Source: Pseudomonas luteola NBRC 103146
GTDB taxonomy: Bacteria; Pseudomonadota; Gammaproteobacteria; Pseudomonadales; Pseudomonadaceae
NCBI RefSeq assembly: GCF_002091675.1
Contig: NZ_BDAE01000003.1
Location: forward strand, 372,001-436,000
Length of the DNA: 64,000 bases
Reading direction: 5' to 3'
Both the position numbers and the translations under genes were made by a program. Shown here piece by piece: positions 1-9,491 of the stretch. Below the pieces are notes generated by a model. The model was not told the origin of the DNA, searched no databases, and saw nothing but the letters and a program-made list of their open reading frames with translations. Numbering within the stretch: the first letter of the stretch is position 1; every line of letters starts with the position of its first letter.

Positions 1-2307
1 TTTGGTTTTTTCTAGGTTTCGCTCGCCACGTAAGTAATTTAAGCGATTCTGGCCGGTATCACCTTCTACAGTAACGCCATTCGCTCTAGGTGTCTGAAGA
101 GCGATTTTGGCGTCATTGTCCAGATTATTATTCCAGAAAAAGTCTATACCTCCTATGGATGTAGAGTAGACCCCTTGCTCTCTGGCGGTAAATCCATTCG
201 ATAGGAATATTTTTCGTGTACTGAGGTTAGTTAACGCATCTAGTTTAGACGCAGCGCTCCACGTTGGCGTTGCCGCAACTGAGCCAGAACCGCTGACAGT
301 TTTTGCGAGAAGGTCTCCACTCCAGTTGGAGCTATTATAGAGAGTCTGAAAAACAGCGCTTTCCGTATTAAGCTGAGTCGAGTTGGTGGCAAGAGACGTA
401 GATGTGCTTCTAACCTCTTTAACAATTTGGGAAAAAGCATTTTTTAAGCTGGCTGTCATATTCGCAGCATCGCTTGCTACGAAAAAGTTATCAGGCCGCT
501 TATCTCCAGTAGGAAGAATTTCACCATTTGTCCACCAAAGATCATCTGTAATAGTGGCGCTGTTTGTCTCATTTGAATAAGGTGAAAAATTAGATGGCAC
601 CTTGAACCCGCCATATTTAGCCGCAAGCCAATATTGGTTTGAAGCGCGCCCCGCTAAGCTCTGATTTTCCCTTACATCGACCCAGTAAGTGGAAAGGGTC
701 TGCTTGCCGCTCATATTAGGTCTGAGATCAACAGTATGCGAGTCATAAGCTAAGCCGGCTATATAGGCTGAGTTAGAACGTCCAGTATAACTGCTCGACG
801 TTTCTTTAAGGTTGACGCCTTCAAGGCTTCCAACTTTTGCTGTGGCGGTAACGACGTTAACTGTCGTATCTGCTACGACCTCTGGAGGCTTGGGGCTGAC
901 TTCTCCTACCGAGCTGGTCGGACCCGGAAGATTTTTGTCTCTATGAGTGTTGGTGTCGCCAATGCCAAGTATTACGTTTTTTTGGCAAGAGTAATTAATA
1001 GGATCTTGCCACTTTGTAATAACGGGAAACCCGTCCGCTTGTGCGTAGCGCTCGGCTTGGGTTCCACCGGTAAGGTTGCTATATGCAGGAACATTACCCT
1101 GGTTTTTAAAATATCTTATAGCTGCGTAATAGAGTTCGCTAACAGGATCTAAACTCTTGATAGCCTTGTAGGCAATAGGGTTTGTCTGATAGGGCATGGA
1201 GGCGAATTTGTTTAAATAATTTATTACGCCACTATCAGCAACGCCATTGCCTGTACTAATAGCATCGGCAGGATTAGGGTTTTTTACTAAAATGCCAGTG
1301 GTGGCATTCCATTCTGCATATGGGTTCGTTGATCCATCAGTATCTTTCGGGCCTATGCCCTTCTGGTTTGCCCGTAAAACGCCACCATCGCGTCCTTCGC
1401 TGGAGTCGTTAAGGTAGCCAAATACGCTGTAGCGTAGCGTATCCGAATATTGCTGAAGCAGACCTTCTGGTTTGTAATTAGTTGATGAGTAGCGCTTACA
1501 GTTACTTTCCAGGCCGCCAGCCGCAGGGCTTGGATCGCATACTTTTACTTGAATTCTTAAGCGATAAACGCTCTTAACTTGTGATCCTCCGTTCTCATTG
1601 ACGCGATACGAAGGTATGAGCCTGCCATTGTTAAGCTGGGCGCTATTGTTTGGGTCATAGTCGATCCACTCACTCCTTGATGTTGGATCATCGCCGAGCT
1701 TGTCCGACCAATTTGAAAATACCATATCGGTATTTAGACCACTTAGACGGATATACATGCTATTCCAGCCAGAGGATACTGGTGTGGCGCCCGAGAACTC
1801 GGCTGCTGGAATCATTCCTTGACCTGAGTTAGTCCTATCGCCTGTACTATTTTGGCCACTGTGACGCGCCTTTTGCAAAATAGTGAGGTTTTCTTGGTCA
1901 ACAGCTCTTAAGCCTCCCGTTAGCGCGCTGCGGAAGGGATCAATAGTCGGCGTTGCAGCCCAGTTTAAGAAGTTTCCGCTCCACTTACCATTACATTTAT
2001 GGTTAGTGGCTAAGCCATTTGGATAGAACCAGCCATCATTGCTGGTCTTGTTATATAGATAGCACTTGCCAGAGTCGAAGTAGCCAGAGTACTCATTAGC
2101 TGAATTGTAACTGCCTAGGTTTGCCACGGACAAAACAGTAGGCCATTCTACGGAAGGTACCAACGCCAAGCTTCCAGGTACGTTTCCACTGCCTAATAAC
2201 AGCGGTGTCTGGGAAACCTCTGCATAAACACCTGTTGCTGTAAAGGAAGCAAAAGCTACTAAAGCAAAGCTTTTAAAGATTGAGTAATTGTTTTTTAAGG
2301 GAGTCAT
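1..2307 (-). CDS. pilY1: PilY1, type IV pilus tip adhesin (partial, 3' end beyond the window)
   Basis: An open frame runs on the minus strand from ATG at 2305-2307 to base 1 without a stop, giving 769 codons; the C-terminal beta-propeller half lies outside. AAGGA sits about ten bases before the ATG. The product begins with a signal peptide (a Lys-containing start, hydrophobic FALVAFASFTA, then VYAEV). It contains the PilY1-type segment GIGDTNTHRDKNLPG near residue 450. PilY1 is a large secreted, pilus-associated protein with an N-terminal von Willebrand A-like part; it primes pilus assembly with the minor pilins, supports twitching and acts in surface sensing. It is last in view of the cluster fimU-pilV-pilW-pilX-pilY1, 32 bases after pilX. 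Base composition is clearly AT-richer than the core genes. The identification rests on motif and gene order. Confidence 0.9.
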   Translation of the reverse strand, partial: MTPLKNNYSIFKSFALVAFASFTATGVYAEVSQTPLLLGSGNVPGSLALVPSVEWPTVLSVANLGSYNSANEYSGYFDSGKCYLYNKTSNDGWFYPNGLATNHKCNGKWSGNFLNWAATPTIDPFRSALTGGLRAVDQENLTILQKARHSGQNSTGDRTNSGQGMIPAAEFSGATPVSSGWNSMYIRLSGLNTDMVFSNWSDKLGDDPTSRSEWIDYDPNNSAQLNNGRLIPSYRVNENGGSQVKSVYRLRIQVKVCDPSPAAGGLESNCKRYSSTNYKPEGLLQQYSDTLRYSVFGYLNDSSEGRDGGVLRANQKGIGPKDTDGSTNPYAEWNATTGILVKNPNPADAISTGNGVADSGVINYLNKFASMPYQTNPIAYKAIKSLDPVSELYYAAIRYFKNQGNVPAYSNLTGGTQAERYAQADGFPVITKWQDPINYSCQKNVILGIGDTNTHRDKNLPGPTSSVGEVSPKPPEVVADTTVNVVTATAKVGSLEGVNLKETSSSYTGRSNSAYIAGLAYDSHTVDLRPNMSGKQTLSTYWVDVRENQSLAGRASNQYWLAAKYGGFKVPSNFSPYSNETNSATITDDLWWTNGEILPTGDKRPDNFFVASDAANMTASLKNAFSQIVKEVRSTSTSLATNSTQLNTESAVFQTLYNSSNWSGDLLAKTVSGSGSVAATPTWSAASKLDALTNLSTRKIFLSNGFTAREQGVYSTSIGGIDFFWNNNLDNDAKIALQTPRANGVTVEGDTGQNRLNYLRGERNLEKTK

Positions 2308-2339
2308 TATGGCGATAATTTCCTTATGCGTTAGCATCT

Positions 2340-2813
2340 TTAGCGCCTAATAAAAGTTGATTGGAGTAATACATTTGAGCTTGCCGTAGAGTCGTTAGTA
2401 TCGACCGCAGCGCCGTAGCCTTCTGCTTCTATTCTTAATAGCGCTACTTCAATTGGTTGGCCTGCAATTAAAGGGTCTCCTGGTTTTATAATGGTAACGC
2501 CGGGAATGGGGGTGATTTTAAATCTTGGTTTGCTTACGCCTACAAGATTCTCGACACTTTGCCAGCTTCTTTCAGTAGAGGTGTTCTGCCAAAAGCTGAC
2601 TTCTTTACTCAGAACGAGCGCTTCAGCTTGGCGCATAGCTGTTTCTGCGCCTTGGAAAGCTAAATTTTGATCGCGCATGTTTCCAGCCATCCGCTCTTGT
2701 AATGACGTGACGCGCATGCTGCTTATACCAATAATAGTCATTAGCAGGAGCACGATAAGGGCGACAAGAAGAACAGCACCTTTTTCTCTATTAGGAAAGA
2801 ATTCTGTTCTCAT
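2340..2813 (-). CDS. pilX: PilX, type IV pilus minor pilin
   Basis: A 157-residue protein with a PilX N-terminal domain: a charged leader ending EKG, then a long hydrophobic helix (AVLLVALIVLLLMTIIGI) followed by SSMRVTSLQERMAGNMRDQ. There is no Glu at position +5 after the likely PilD cleavage site, a feature I associate with PilX/GspK-type tip pseudopilins. The family forms part of the tip complex that initiates pilus assembly together with PilV, PilW, FimU and PilY1. Its start overlaps the pilW stop by four bases, indicating translational coupling, and pilY1 follows 32 bases later. The AT-rich codon use matches its neighbours pilW and pilY1. Confidence 0.9.
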   Translation of the reverse strand: MRTEFFPNREKGAVLLVALIVLLLMTIIGISSMRVTSLQERMAGNMRDQNLAFQGAETAMRQAEALVLSKEVSFWQNTSTERSWQSVENLVGVSKPRFKITPIPGVTIIKPGDPLIAGQPIEVALLRIEAEGYGAAVDTNDSTASSNVLLQSTFIRR

Positions 2814-3784
2814 GGCAGGCGATTCCGTATTCCTACAGTGATAGAAAAAACCTGAGCTAAACGGCCATTGTTAATGGTGATGTCTTGGCCGTTAAACCTT
2901 ACTACTTGATTTGGTGAAACAACATTAGTGTCATTGCTAGTGGCTAGTAGGGTTATTTTTACAGAAACCACACTTGACCAATCGGTAATATTATTGGCGT
3001 CTAGATAATCTCCAGTAATATTTCCTTTATTGTCACCTTGGGCATATTTTATTTGCATGTTTTGTATGCCCTCTACAATCTCTTCGGTAACTATGTCTGA
3101 AGGGTTGTCATAACGAACTCGCCATAAAGATGGAGTGTTGTTACTGCCGTTATCAATGTAGTAGATTGAGCTTTGATATTTAAGTAGATCTGCTTTTTGA
3201 CTATAAGCGTATCGAAATTCGTTTGAAGAGCTTATAGACAGTGATGTTGCAGTTTTCTGATTTTGAAAGATGTCACATCCAACTGGCTCAGCTATAACTA
3301 GAAGTGTGCCAAAAGCTAGTTTTGTAGCTGTGGTTGTCGTAATCGTATCATTAGTTGGCGCGGATGCTAATGTGACGCCTGCAGAGTTAGCGGCATGTTT
3401 AAGCAAAACCATATCTGTTCCAGATAACCTTTTTGAGGCTGGAAACCAGCTAGGTAGTGCAGAGTCGGCTTCACTATTATCCCAGCCTTTAATGCCAGAT
3501 ATTAAAATATATCTTTCATCATTATTAAGTGGTGAAGACAGATTATTTAAACTTCCAACGCACTCGCCTCGGTAAGAAGCATTACGAATGTCAAAAGTCA
3601 AAAAATCCATTGCAAATCGGCCGGACTCTTGGACTTTAGAAAGGGCAAGGTTTGTAGTATAGGTGTTTTTACTTGACAAAAATATTTGTAGAACGCCGCC
3701 AATTAGAAGAAGGCCTAATACCATTGCCACCATTAGTTCGACTAATGACAGACCACTTTGCTTGGTCTGAAAAAAAACTCTCAT
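2810..3784 (-). CDS. pilW: PilW, type IV pilus minor pilin
   Basis: A 324-residue prepilin-like protein. The leader MRVFFQTKQSG is followed by LSLVELMVAMVLGLLLIGG, giving a class III signal with Gly-1 and Glu+5 for PilD processing and methylation. The long C-terminal globular part is typical of PilW-type minor pilins, which are larger than the others. In Pseudomonas, PilW works with FimU, PilV and PilX as the priming complex at the pilus tip. It overlaps both pilV (upstream) and pilX (downstream) by four bases. The gene is strongly AT-rich compared with core genes such as pilR or clpB in this window. Confidence 0.9.
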   Translation of the reverse strand: MRVFFQTKQSGLSLVELMVAMVLGLLLIGGVLQIFLSSKNTYTTNLALSKVQESGRFAMDFLTFDIRNASYRGECVGSLNNLSSPLNNDERYILISGIKGWDNSEADSALPSWFPASKRLSGTDMVLLKHAANSAGVTLASAPTNDTITTTTATKLAFGTLLVIAEPVGCDIFQNQKTATSLSISSSNEFRYAYSQKADLLKYQSSIYYIDNGSNNTPSLWRVRYDNPSDIVTEEIVEGIQNMQIKYAQGDNKGNITGDYLDANNITDWSSVVSVKITLLATSNDTNVVSPNQVVRFNGQDITINNGRLAQVFSITVGIRNRLP

Positions 3785-4242
3785 AGCTGGGTCCGGTAGG
3801 TGAATATAAAGTCTTGATCTGTGTCTTGGGCTGAAGAGCCTCTAATTCTGGCACGGTTATCGTTCCATTTTATGGAGATGACAAAGATTTTGTTGCTGTA
3901 TTCTATTTTTCCTGTCCCGTCAGGAAGCAGGCTTGCAAGTGAGTTCAGCCACTCTGCCTTATCTTTCTCAGCGCGTACTGCGTTGGCAGTATTGTTTGTT
4001 GTGGAGGAAGAGGGAAAAGAACTTATATTGTAACTTCCTGCTAAGGCCGCTGTGCGGTTAGCTCGCATGCGATCTGCCATATCCCCAGCTAAGAGTGTCG
4101 CTTGTGATCTGTAATAAGCGCCTTGGTTGCTCTTAATGCTAGTTGATTGCAAACCTGCAAGGCCTAAAAGCCCTACTGCAAGAATAAAAACAGTAACTAG
4201 GACTTCAATAAGTGTAGCGCCTCTTTGGCAAGTGTTTTTCAT
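3781..4242 (-). CDS. pilV: PilV, type IV pilus modification/minor pilin protein
   Basis: A 153-residue minor pilin. The leader MKNTCQRG is followed by ATLIEVLVTVFILAVGLLGLAGLQ, the typical PilV signature with Glu+5 and the GLLGLAGLQ extension. The segment after the helix (RSQATLLAGDMADRMRANR) is also characteristic of PilV. It belongs to the minor pilin set that caps and primes the pilus fibre. It overlaps fimU by four bases at its start and pilW by four bases at its end, so fimU-pilV-pilW-pilX form one coupled unit. Confidence 0.92.
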   Translation of the reverse strand: MKNTCQRGATLIEVLVTVFILAVGLLGLAGLQSTSIKSNQGAYYRSQATLLAGDMADRMRANRTAALAGSYNISSFPSSSTTNNTANAVRAEKDKAEWLNSLASLLPDGTGKIEYSNKIFVISIKWNDNRARIRGSSAQDTDQDFIFTYRTQL

Positions 4243-4718
4243 TGGGATTTACACGCTATGCCTGTGCTGCCTGTAGAGGTAACAGACACCGTTGGTTTTT
4301 CGTCATTTTTTTTGCAATTTGTCGGGCTAATAACTAGTTTGCCTCCGGCAGTAGCTGCTCCATTAGGCAAAAAAGTAAATCCAGTGGCAGGATCGGCCTC
4401 GACATTTAATGATTGAGCATCCCAAACGCGAATCACATCGCCGCCTACTTGGCGAATCAACCAGCCATTAGACCAGTCTGTCCCGTTATCACAGGCAGTA
4501 CCTGCTTCATTACGACGGCAGACAATCACATTCTTGCGCCGTTTTAGTGCTTCAGAACGAGCAATCTGAAGCGTGCCGTTGAGTTCATTAACGAGGGCGT
4601 TCGCGCGGGAGCTTTGAATTAAGTTGCTGAATGATGGCACCGCAATAGTAAGTACAATCGCAAGGACTGCTACAGTCACCATGAGCTCGATTAGCGTAAA
4701 GCCGCGTACGGAACGCAT
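4239..4718 (-). CDS. fimU: FimU, GspH/FimT-family minor pilin
   Basis: A 159-residue pseudopilin. The very short leader MRSVRG is followed by FTLIELMVTVAVLAIVLTIAVPSF, then the GspH-type segment ARSEALKRRKNVIVCR. AAGGA precedes the ATG at suitable distance. FimU is the minor pilin that links the tip complex to the major pilin fibre in Pseudomonas. I call it FimU rather than FimT because it immediately precedes and overlaps pilV, as in P. aeruginosa, while a second GspH-like gene lies upstream. A 115-base gap separates it from that gene; I could not pick out a convincing promoter there. Confidence 0.88.
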   Translation of the reverse strand: MRSVRGFTLIELMVTVAVLAIVLTIAVPSFSNLIQSSRANALVNELNGTLQIARSEALKRRKNVIVCRRNEAGTACDNGTDWSNGWLIRQVGGDVIRVWDAQSLNVEADPATGFTFLPNGAATAGGKLVISPTNCKKNDEKPTVSVTSTGSTGIACKSQ

Positions 4719-4833
4719 CCTTGATTCCTTGCAGAGAAATAATCGGCATGATGCCTTTGCAGATCAGGTTGCTCAAAAACACAGGTGACGTCTGGTCAAT
4801 TGTTTTATCTGTGTGGTCACCAAGCCATTTCCT

Positions 4834-5352
4834 CTAGCATCGGCTACCAGTCGGAGCAGACTGTATCCGTACTCTACCTGCTTTATTAATCACCACCTGT
4901 TTTAGGGCTTCGCTGTTTCGACAGAGAGTAAAGGTGCCGTTCTGATAATCAGTAGCGCCGTTAGGCTTGAAGGTCAGGAAGGGGCGTGCGCGAAAACCGG
5001 ACCAGTGCCAACTGTAGCCAGTCGGTATATTTTCGCTTGATACAATATTATGTATTTCATCAGTCTGCTCGTGTTGGTTTGCAGTCTGGTAAACCAGCAT
5101 CGCTCCTTGCCAGATGAAAGAGCTACTGCAACTACCCTGGCTTTCGTGACAGACAGTTGTGCTTCTATTTTGCGTTATAGCCTGAAAGCGGGCGCGGTAA
5201 AGCGTCTGAGCTAATCGGTTAGTAGCTTCGTACTGTGTTATTCGGTCTGTAAGCGCGCTAAAGGAAGGTATGGCGATGCCAATGGTAACGCTAAGAACAA
5301 CGATAGTTGTAAGTAGTTCGATAAGGCTGAAGCCTTGTTGATAGACTTTCAT
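4834..5352 (-). CDS. fimT: FimT, GspH/FimT-family pseudopilin
   Basis: A pilin-like protein of 172 residues from the ATG at 5350-5352: leader MKVYQQG, then FSLIELLTTIVVLSVTIGIAIPSF with Glu+5. The frame is open further upstream, to ATG 5386-5388 or 5419-5421, but those starts would give leaders much longer than the usual five to seven residues. No start has an obviously good ribosome site; an AGGAG lies 5' of the 5388 start at a long distance. FimT family members are associated with type IV pili and with DNA uptake in some gammaproteobacteria. The gene lies first in the minor pilin cluster and diverges from thiO, as in P. aeruginosa. Confidence 0.82.
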   Translation of the reverse strand: MKVYQQGFSLIELLTTIVVLSVTIGIAIPSFSALTDRITQYEATNRLAQTLYRARFQAITQNRSTTVCHESQGSCSSSFIWQGAMLVYQTANQHEQTDEIHNIVSSENIPTGYSWHWSGFRARPFLTFKPNGATDYQNGTFTLCRNSEALKQVVINKAGRVRIQSAPTGSRC

Positions 5353-5454
5353 TAACGGCGTCCATGTACGTGAAGTCAGTTTAGCCATCCTGGCATGATG
5401 GCTTTTTGCTCCTGTATGCATTACTTGTCAATTGAGCGGTTATTGAGGTGTGAC

Positions 5455-6564
5455 GTGGTTTTTGAGGTGGCGATCATTGGTGGGGGCGTTATTGGCCTGC
5501 TTTCGACTTTGCAGCTCGCCTTGGCAGGGCAGAAAGTCTTGCTTCTGGAAAGAGCAGAGCTTGGTCAGGAGGCCTCCTGGGCCGGCGGAGGTATCGTTTC
5601 TCCGCTTTATCCCTGGCGCTACAGCGCTCCCGTCACCGCGTTGGCGCACTGGTCTCAAGATTTCTACCCGGAACTTGGCACTCAGCTTTTCGAAAGGACA
5701 GGTGTAGATCCTGAAGTCCATGTAACAGGGCTGTATTGGCTGGATCTTGATGATGAAGCTGAGGCGCTTGCCTGGGCCAAAGACAAACAACGGCCTCTGG
5801 CCTCGGTACCTATTCAAGAGGCCTATTCCCACGTTCCGGTATTAGGGGAGGGCTTCAAGAAGGCTATTTATATGGCGGATGTGGCTAATGTTAGAAACCC
5901 GCGGCTGGTTAAGTCCCTTCATGCCGCTCTGGCTGCTATGCCCAACGTAACCATAAAGACTGGAAGCGAAGTGCAGGCATTTCTTCAGGAAGGGGACGCT
6001 GTCACCGGTGTTTATGTGGATGGCATTGCCGTCCAGTCTAAGCATGTTGTGGTTTCAGCGGGAGCATGGAGCGGCTCGTTATTGAAGAGCGTCGGCATCA
6101 GCTTGCCTGTCGAGCCGGTTAAGGGCCAGATGATGCTATTCAAATGCGCAGATGATTTTCTGCCCAGTATGGTGCTGGCGAAAGGGCGCTATGCCATCCC
6201 GCGGCGAGATGGACATATTCTGGTAGGCAGTACATTGGAGCATGCAGGCTTTGACAAGAAGCCTACCCAGGCAGCGCACGAAAGTCTTTTGCGTTCAGCC
6301 ATCGAGCTGTTGCCTGCACTGAAAGGTAGCCCAATGGTCGCTCATTGGGCTGGGCTACGACCAGGATCGCCTGAAGGCATTCCCTATATTGGCCAAGTAT
6401 CCGCGCGGCCTGGCTTGTGGCTCAACTGCGGTCATTATCGTAACGGTTTGGTTTTGGCGCCTGCCTCCTGCCAGCTGTTGACTAATCTGATCACAGGGGA
6501 GGCGCCTATCATCGATCCGGCACCTTATCTGCCGGATTCACGGCTGGAGATCAGCTACGTGTAA
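5455..6564 (+). CDS. thiO: ThiO, glycine oxidase (FAD-dependent)
   Basis: An FAD-dependent amino acid oxidase of the DAO family. It starts with the dinucleotide-binding motif VAIIGGGVIGLL, followed by QEASWAGGGIVSPLYPW, and ends with HWAGLRPGSPEGIPYIG and GHYRNGLVLAPA, which are typical of ThiO. ThiO oxidises glycine to iminoglycine for assembly of the thiazole of thiamine. I chose GTG 5455 because GAGGTG lies six bases upstream and the resulting 369 residues fit the family; the frame is open to ATG 5395 and 5416, which would add an atypical N-terminal extension. Its stop abuts the convergent pilR stop directly. Confidence 0.88.
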   Translation: MVFEVAIIGGGVIGLLSTLQLALAGQKVLLLERAELGQEASWAGGGIVSPLYPWRYSAPVTALAHWSQDFYPELGTQLFERTGVDPEVHVTGLYWLDLDDEAEALAWAKDKQRPLASVPIQEAYSHVPVLGEGFKKAIYMADVANVRNPRLVKSLHAALAAMPNVTIKTGSEVQAFLQEGDAVTGVYVDGIAVQSKHVVVSAGAWSGSLLKSVGISLPVEPVKGQMMLFKCADDFLPSMVLAKGRYAIPRRDGHILVGSTLEHAGFDKKPTQAAHESLLRSAIELLPALKGSPMVAHWAGLRPGSPEGIPYIGQVSARPGLWLNCGHYRNGLVLAPASCQLLTNLITGEAPIIDPAPYLPDSRLEISYV

Positions 6565-7905
6565 TCAATCGATGCCCAGCTTTTTCAGGCGATACCGCAT
6601 CGAGCGGAAGGAAAGCCCGAGCCGTTCAGCGGCAGCTGTACGGTTCCAGCGCGTCTCCTCAAGCGCTTGCATGATCAGCTTTCGCTCAATCTCCTCCAGA
6701 TAATCCTCAAGATTACTGATATTGGCCAGACTGGTTTCGCCAGTGCTGGACGACTGAGGAGTATCTGCAAGGCGCAAATCGCTTGGTTTGATCAGGTTGT
6801 CTTCACAAAGGGTATAGGCTCGCTCAAGCATGTTCTCCAACTCGCGAACATTACCCGGAAAGCGATAGCTCTTGAGTTTGGCGAGAGCATCATCTGTCAG
6901 CTGGGCCAGATCCTGTTGTGATTCCTTGGCGAGACGCTTCAGGATAGTCGAGCACAGTTCCGCAATGTCTTCGCGTCGTTCACGTAGCGGAGGGACGCGA
7001 AGTTCGATGACGTTGAGGCGATAAAACAAGTCTTGCCGGAAGCGATCAGCGGCTACTTCGGCGGCCAGATCTTTATGTGTGGCACTTAATATCCGCACAT
7101 CCAGCGCTACTTCCTGTTGCCCACCGACGGTGGGTACAGCCTTTTCCTGAATGGCGCGAAGCAGTTTTACCTGCATGGCTAGCGGCAGATCGGCGACTTC
7201 ATCCAGAAATAAAGTACCGCCCTGGGCGGCCTGGAATAGGCCCTGCTTGTCTTCAATGGCACCCGTAAAGCTGCCTTTTTTGTGACCAAAAAACTCGCTT
7301 TCCATCAGCTCTGATGGAATGGCGCCACAGTTGACCGGAATAAAAGGGCAATCCGCACGAGGGCCTTGCTCGTGAATCAGTCGGGCGACCAGCTCTTTAC
7401 CGCTGCCGGACTCACCGCTGATATAGACGGGCGCCTGGCTGCGAGCGAGTTTGCCGATCTGAGCCCGTAGCGTACGCATGGGCGGTGAGTCACCCAGCAG
7501 CCTGTGATATGCCACCTTGATGGGGGCAGGCGCTGAGCTGCTCAGGCGTAAGGCGGTGCTTACAAGCTCTCGGAGCCGAGGAAGATCAACAGGTTTGGTC
7601 AGGTAATCGAAGGCGCCCGCTTTCAATGCCTGGATGGCTGTATCCAGACTTCCAAAAGCGGTAATCATGGCTACAGGAACATTTGGATATTTCTGCTGGA
7701 TGTATTGCACAAGATCAAGACCGGAGCCATCTGGAAGACGCATGTCGGTCAGACACAAGTCAAAGGATTCTCGAGCCAGCAGGTCCTTTGCGTCTTTCAC
7801 GTTCTTTGCGCTAAAGGTGTCGAGCTTCATGCGACCCAATGTAATTTCTAACAGCTCTCGGATATCGGGTTCGTCATCAACGATCAGGACTTTCTGTCGA
7901 TTCAT
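6565..7905 (-). CDS. pilR: PilR, NtrC-family response regulator for pilin expression
   Basis: A 446-residue sigma54 activator. The receiver domain spans residues 1-120 with DDEPD and phosphoacceptor Asp54 (LTDMRLPDG) and Lys in LTKPVD. The AAA+ domain carries Walker A GESGSGKE and the sigma54-contact loop GAFTGA. The C-terminal Fis-type helix-turn-helix reads WNRTAAAERLGLSFRSMRYRLKKLG. In Pseudomonas, PilR phosphorylated by PilS activates RpoN-dependent transcription of pilA; a good sigma54 promoter is present upstream of pilA at 23656-23672. It follows pilS by two bases, so the two are cotranscribed. Confidence 0.96.
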   Translation of the reverse strand: MNRQKVLIVDDEPDIRELLEITLGRMKLDTFSAKNVKDAKDLLARESFDLCLTDMRLPDGSGLDLVQYIQQKYPNVPVAMITAFGSLDTAIQALKAGAFDYLTKPVDLPRLRELVSTALRLSSSAPAPIKVAYHRLLGDSPPMRTLRAQIGKLARSQAPVYISGESGSGKELVARLIHEQGPRADCPFIPVNCGAIPSELMESEFFGHKKGSFTGAIEDKQGLFQAAQGGTLFLDEVADLPLAMQVKLLRAIQEKAVPTVGGQQEVALDVRILSATHKDLAAEVAADRFRQDLFYRLNVIELRVPPLRERREDIAELCSTILKRLAKESQQDLAQLTDDALAKLKSYRFPGNVRELENMLERAYTLCEDNLIKPSDLRLADTPQSSSTGETSLANISNLEDYLEEIERKLIMQALEETRWNRTAAAERLGLSFRSMRYRLKKLGID

Positions 7906-7907
7906 GT

Positions 7908-9491
7908 TCAGCTCAACTTGCGCGGATGGGCAAAGGTAATGCGGAAGCAGCCGCCTTGTTCCTGCTGGCGGTAGTCGAGGCGGGCCTGGTTACTCTCGCA
8001 TAATTCGCGGGAAATATAGAGGCCGAGCCCGGTTCCTTTGCTTTCGGTGGTAAAGAAGGGTTCGAAAAGGTTGGTGATCTGGTCTTCAGGTACACCTGGC
8101 CCATCATCAATGACATCCAATATGGGAAGGTCTGAGTCGGGGTCACGGAAGAGATCCAGCCACACTTGTCCCTTGCCGTGCAGCTTGCTGCTATGGCGTA
8201 GGCCATTTTGAACGAGGTTGGTTAGCACCTGAGTCAGCTGGCTAGGGGCCATGCGGGTCTGTATCGTACCTGATGTCGTTTGCACATAGACAAACTGTTG
8301 CTCACGTAGAGTGGTTCTGAATTCACCCGCAAAGCGGTGCACCCAGTATTTGAGGTCCAGCAGCTGGGGCTCTGCCTGGCGGCGTCTGGACAGTTGCAGG
8401 ACATTCTCGATGATGATGTTCATGCGCCGGGAGTGATCCTGAATGATCTGGGCCAGGCGAAGATCATGCTGATCGAGTACTTCTGATTCCTGAAGAAGCT
8501 GTGCCGCGTGGCTTATGGCCCCCAGCGGGTTGCGAATTTCATGGGCAATGCCCGCCGTGAGGCGTCCCAATGATGCAAGCTTTAGCTGCTGGGCCTGCTG
8601 AGCAATACGGGAAATGTTTTCCAGAAAAATCAGAATATGCTGATTGCCGCTCCGCTGAATAGGGACGAAGCTGGGCTGGATCAGTGGGCCTTCGCTGAAC
8701 GCTTGCATGGGTGCAGGACGAAGCGTTCGGTTCCTTTCCCACTGTTGTAGCCGGTCCATCAATTCGGGGCATTGATCATTCAACTCCCCGGTATCGAGTT
8801 CTGGATGACCGAGCAGCTCTCGAGCGGCAGGGTTGGCCAGAATAGGTGCCATTCTTGAGTCCAGAACCAGAATGCCGGTGCGCATACGGTCCAGGATCAG
8901 CGCATTCAGATTTTCCAGATCGGCAACAACGTGCGCCCGCTCTTCTGCCAGGGTCTGGCTTTTGGACAGCCGACTAACGAGACTTTGCACCAGAAATGCG
9001 GCGGCAAAGCACAGTGCGCCCAGGCCTCCCGCCTGAACATACTGATTGGCCTCTGAAGGAAGGCTAAGCGTTCTATAGGCGGTGGCATAAATGAGGGCAA
9101 GGGTAGCCAAGGCCGCCAACAGAATTCCAATACGCCCAACGAGAAGAATGTTGGCGATCGATACGGTAATGATGATGAGGTTGCCAATACCACTCGGTGT
9201 ACCGCCAGCGCTGTACATGAGATAGGTCAGCAGCCCGATATCCACTAGAGCCAGGGCAAAGATCTGTTTTTGCTTGCGCAGTGGTGGCAGAAAAATCGCC
9301 AGGATATTACCCGCTAGGTAAATCCAGCTGCCGACCACAAAGTTTTTACCCTCGGTTACCTTCAGAAGGTTGTCGTCCAGATTGGTGGAAACCAGAAGGA
9401 TAAAAACCAGCCCGACAATGACCCGGTAGTAGTGATACAACTTCAGGATACGACTGTCCTGCAGGTTGTAATGAAAAAAATCAGCGCTCAC
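7908..9491 (-). CDS. pilS: PilS, membrane sensor histidine kinase
   Basis: A 527-residue kinase. Residues about 20-200 contain a group of hydrophobic segments consistent with the six-helix PilS membrane domain. A PAS-like region follows (LILDRMRTGILVLD, PAARELLGHPELDTGELN). The H box is AHEIRNPLGAISHAAQLL with His317, then the ATPase domain with N box QVLTNLVQNGLRHS, G1 DDGPGVPED and G2 GTGLGLYISREL. PilS monitors pilin in the inner membrane and controls PilR. Its first 11 bases overlap the end of the small upstream gene, and pilR follows at two bases. Confidence 0.96.
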   Translation of the reverse strand: MSADFFHYNLQDSRILKLYHYYRVIVGLVFILLVSTNLDDNLLKVTEGKNFVVGSWIYLAGNILAIFLPPLRKQKQIFALALVDIGLLTYLMYSAGGTPSGIGNLIIITVSIANILLVGRIGILLAALATLALIYATAYRTLSLPSEANQYVQAGGLGALCFAAAFLVQSLVSRLSKSQTLAEERAHVVADLENLNALILDRMRTGILVLDSRMAPILANPAARELLGHPELDTGELNDQCPELMDRLQQWERNRTLRPAPMQAFSEGPLIQPSFVPIQRSGNQHILIFLENISRIAQQAQQLKLASLGRLTAGIAHEIRNPLGAISHAAQLLQESEVLDQHDLRLAQIIQDHSRRMNIIIENVLQLSRRRQAEPQLLDLKYWVHRFAGEFRTTLREQQFVYVQTTSGTIQTRMAPSQLTQVLTNLVQNGLRHSSKLHGKGQVWLDLFRDPDSDLPILDVIDDGPGVPEDQITNLFEPFFTTESKGTGLGLYISRELCESNQARLDYRQQEQGGCFRITFAHPRKLS

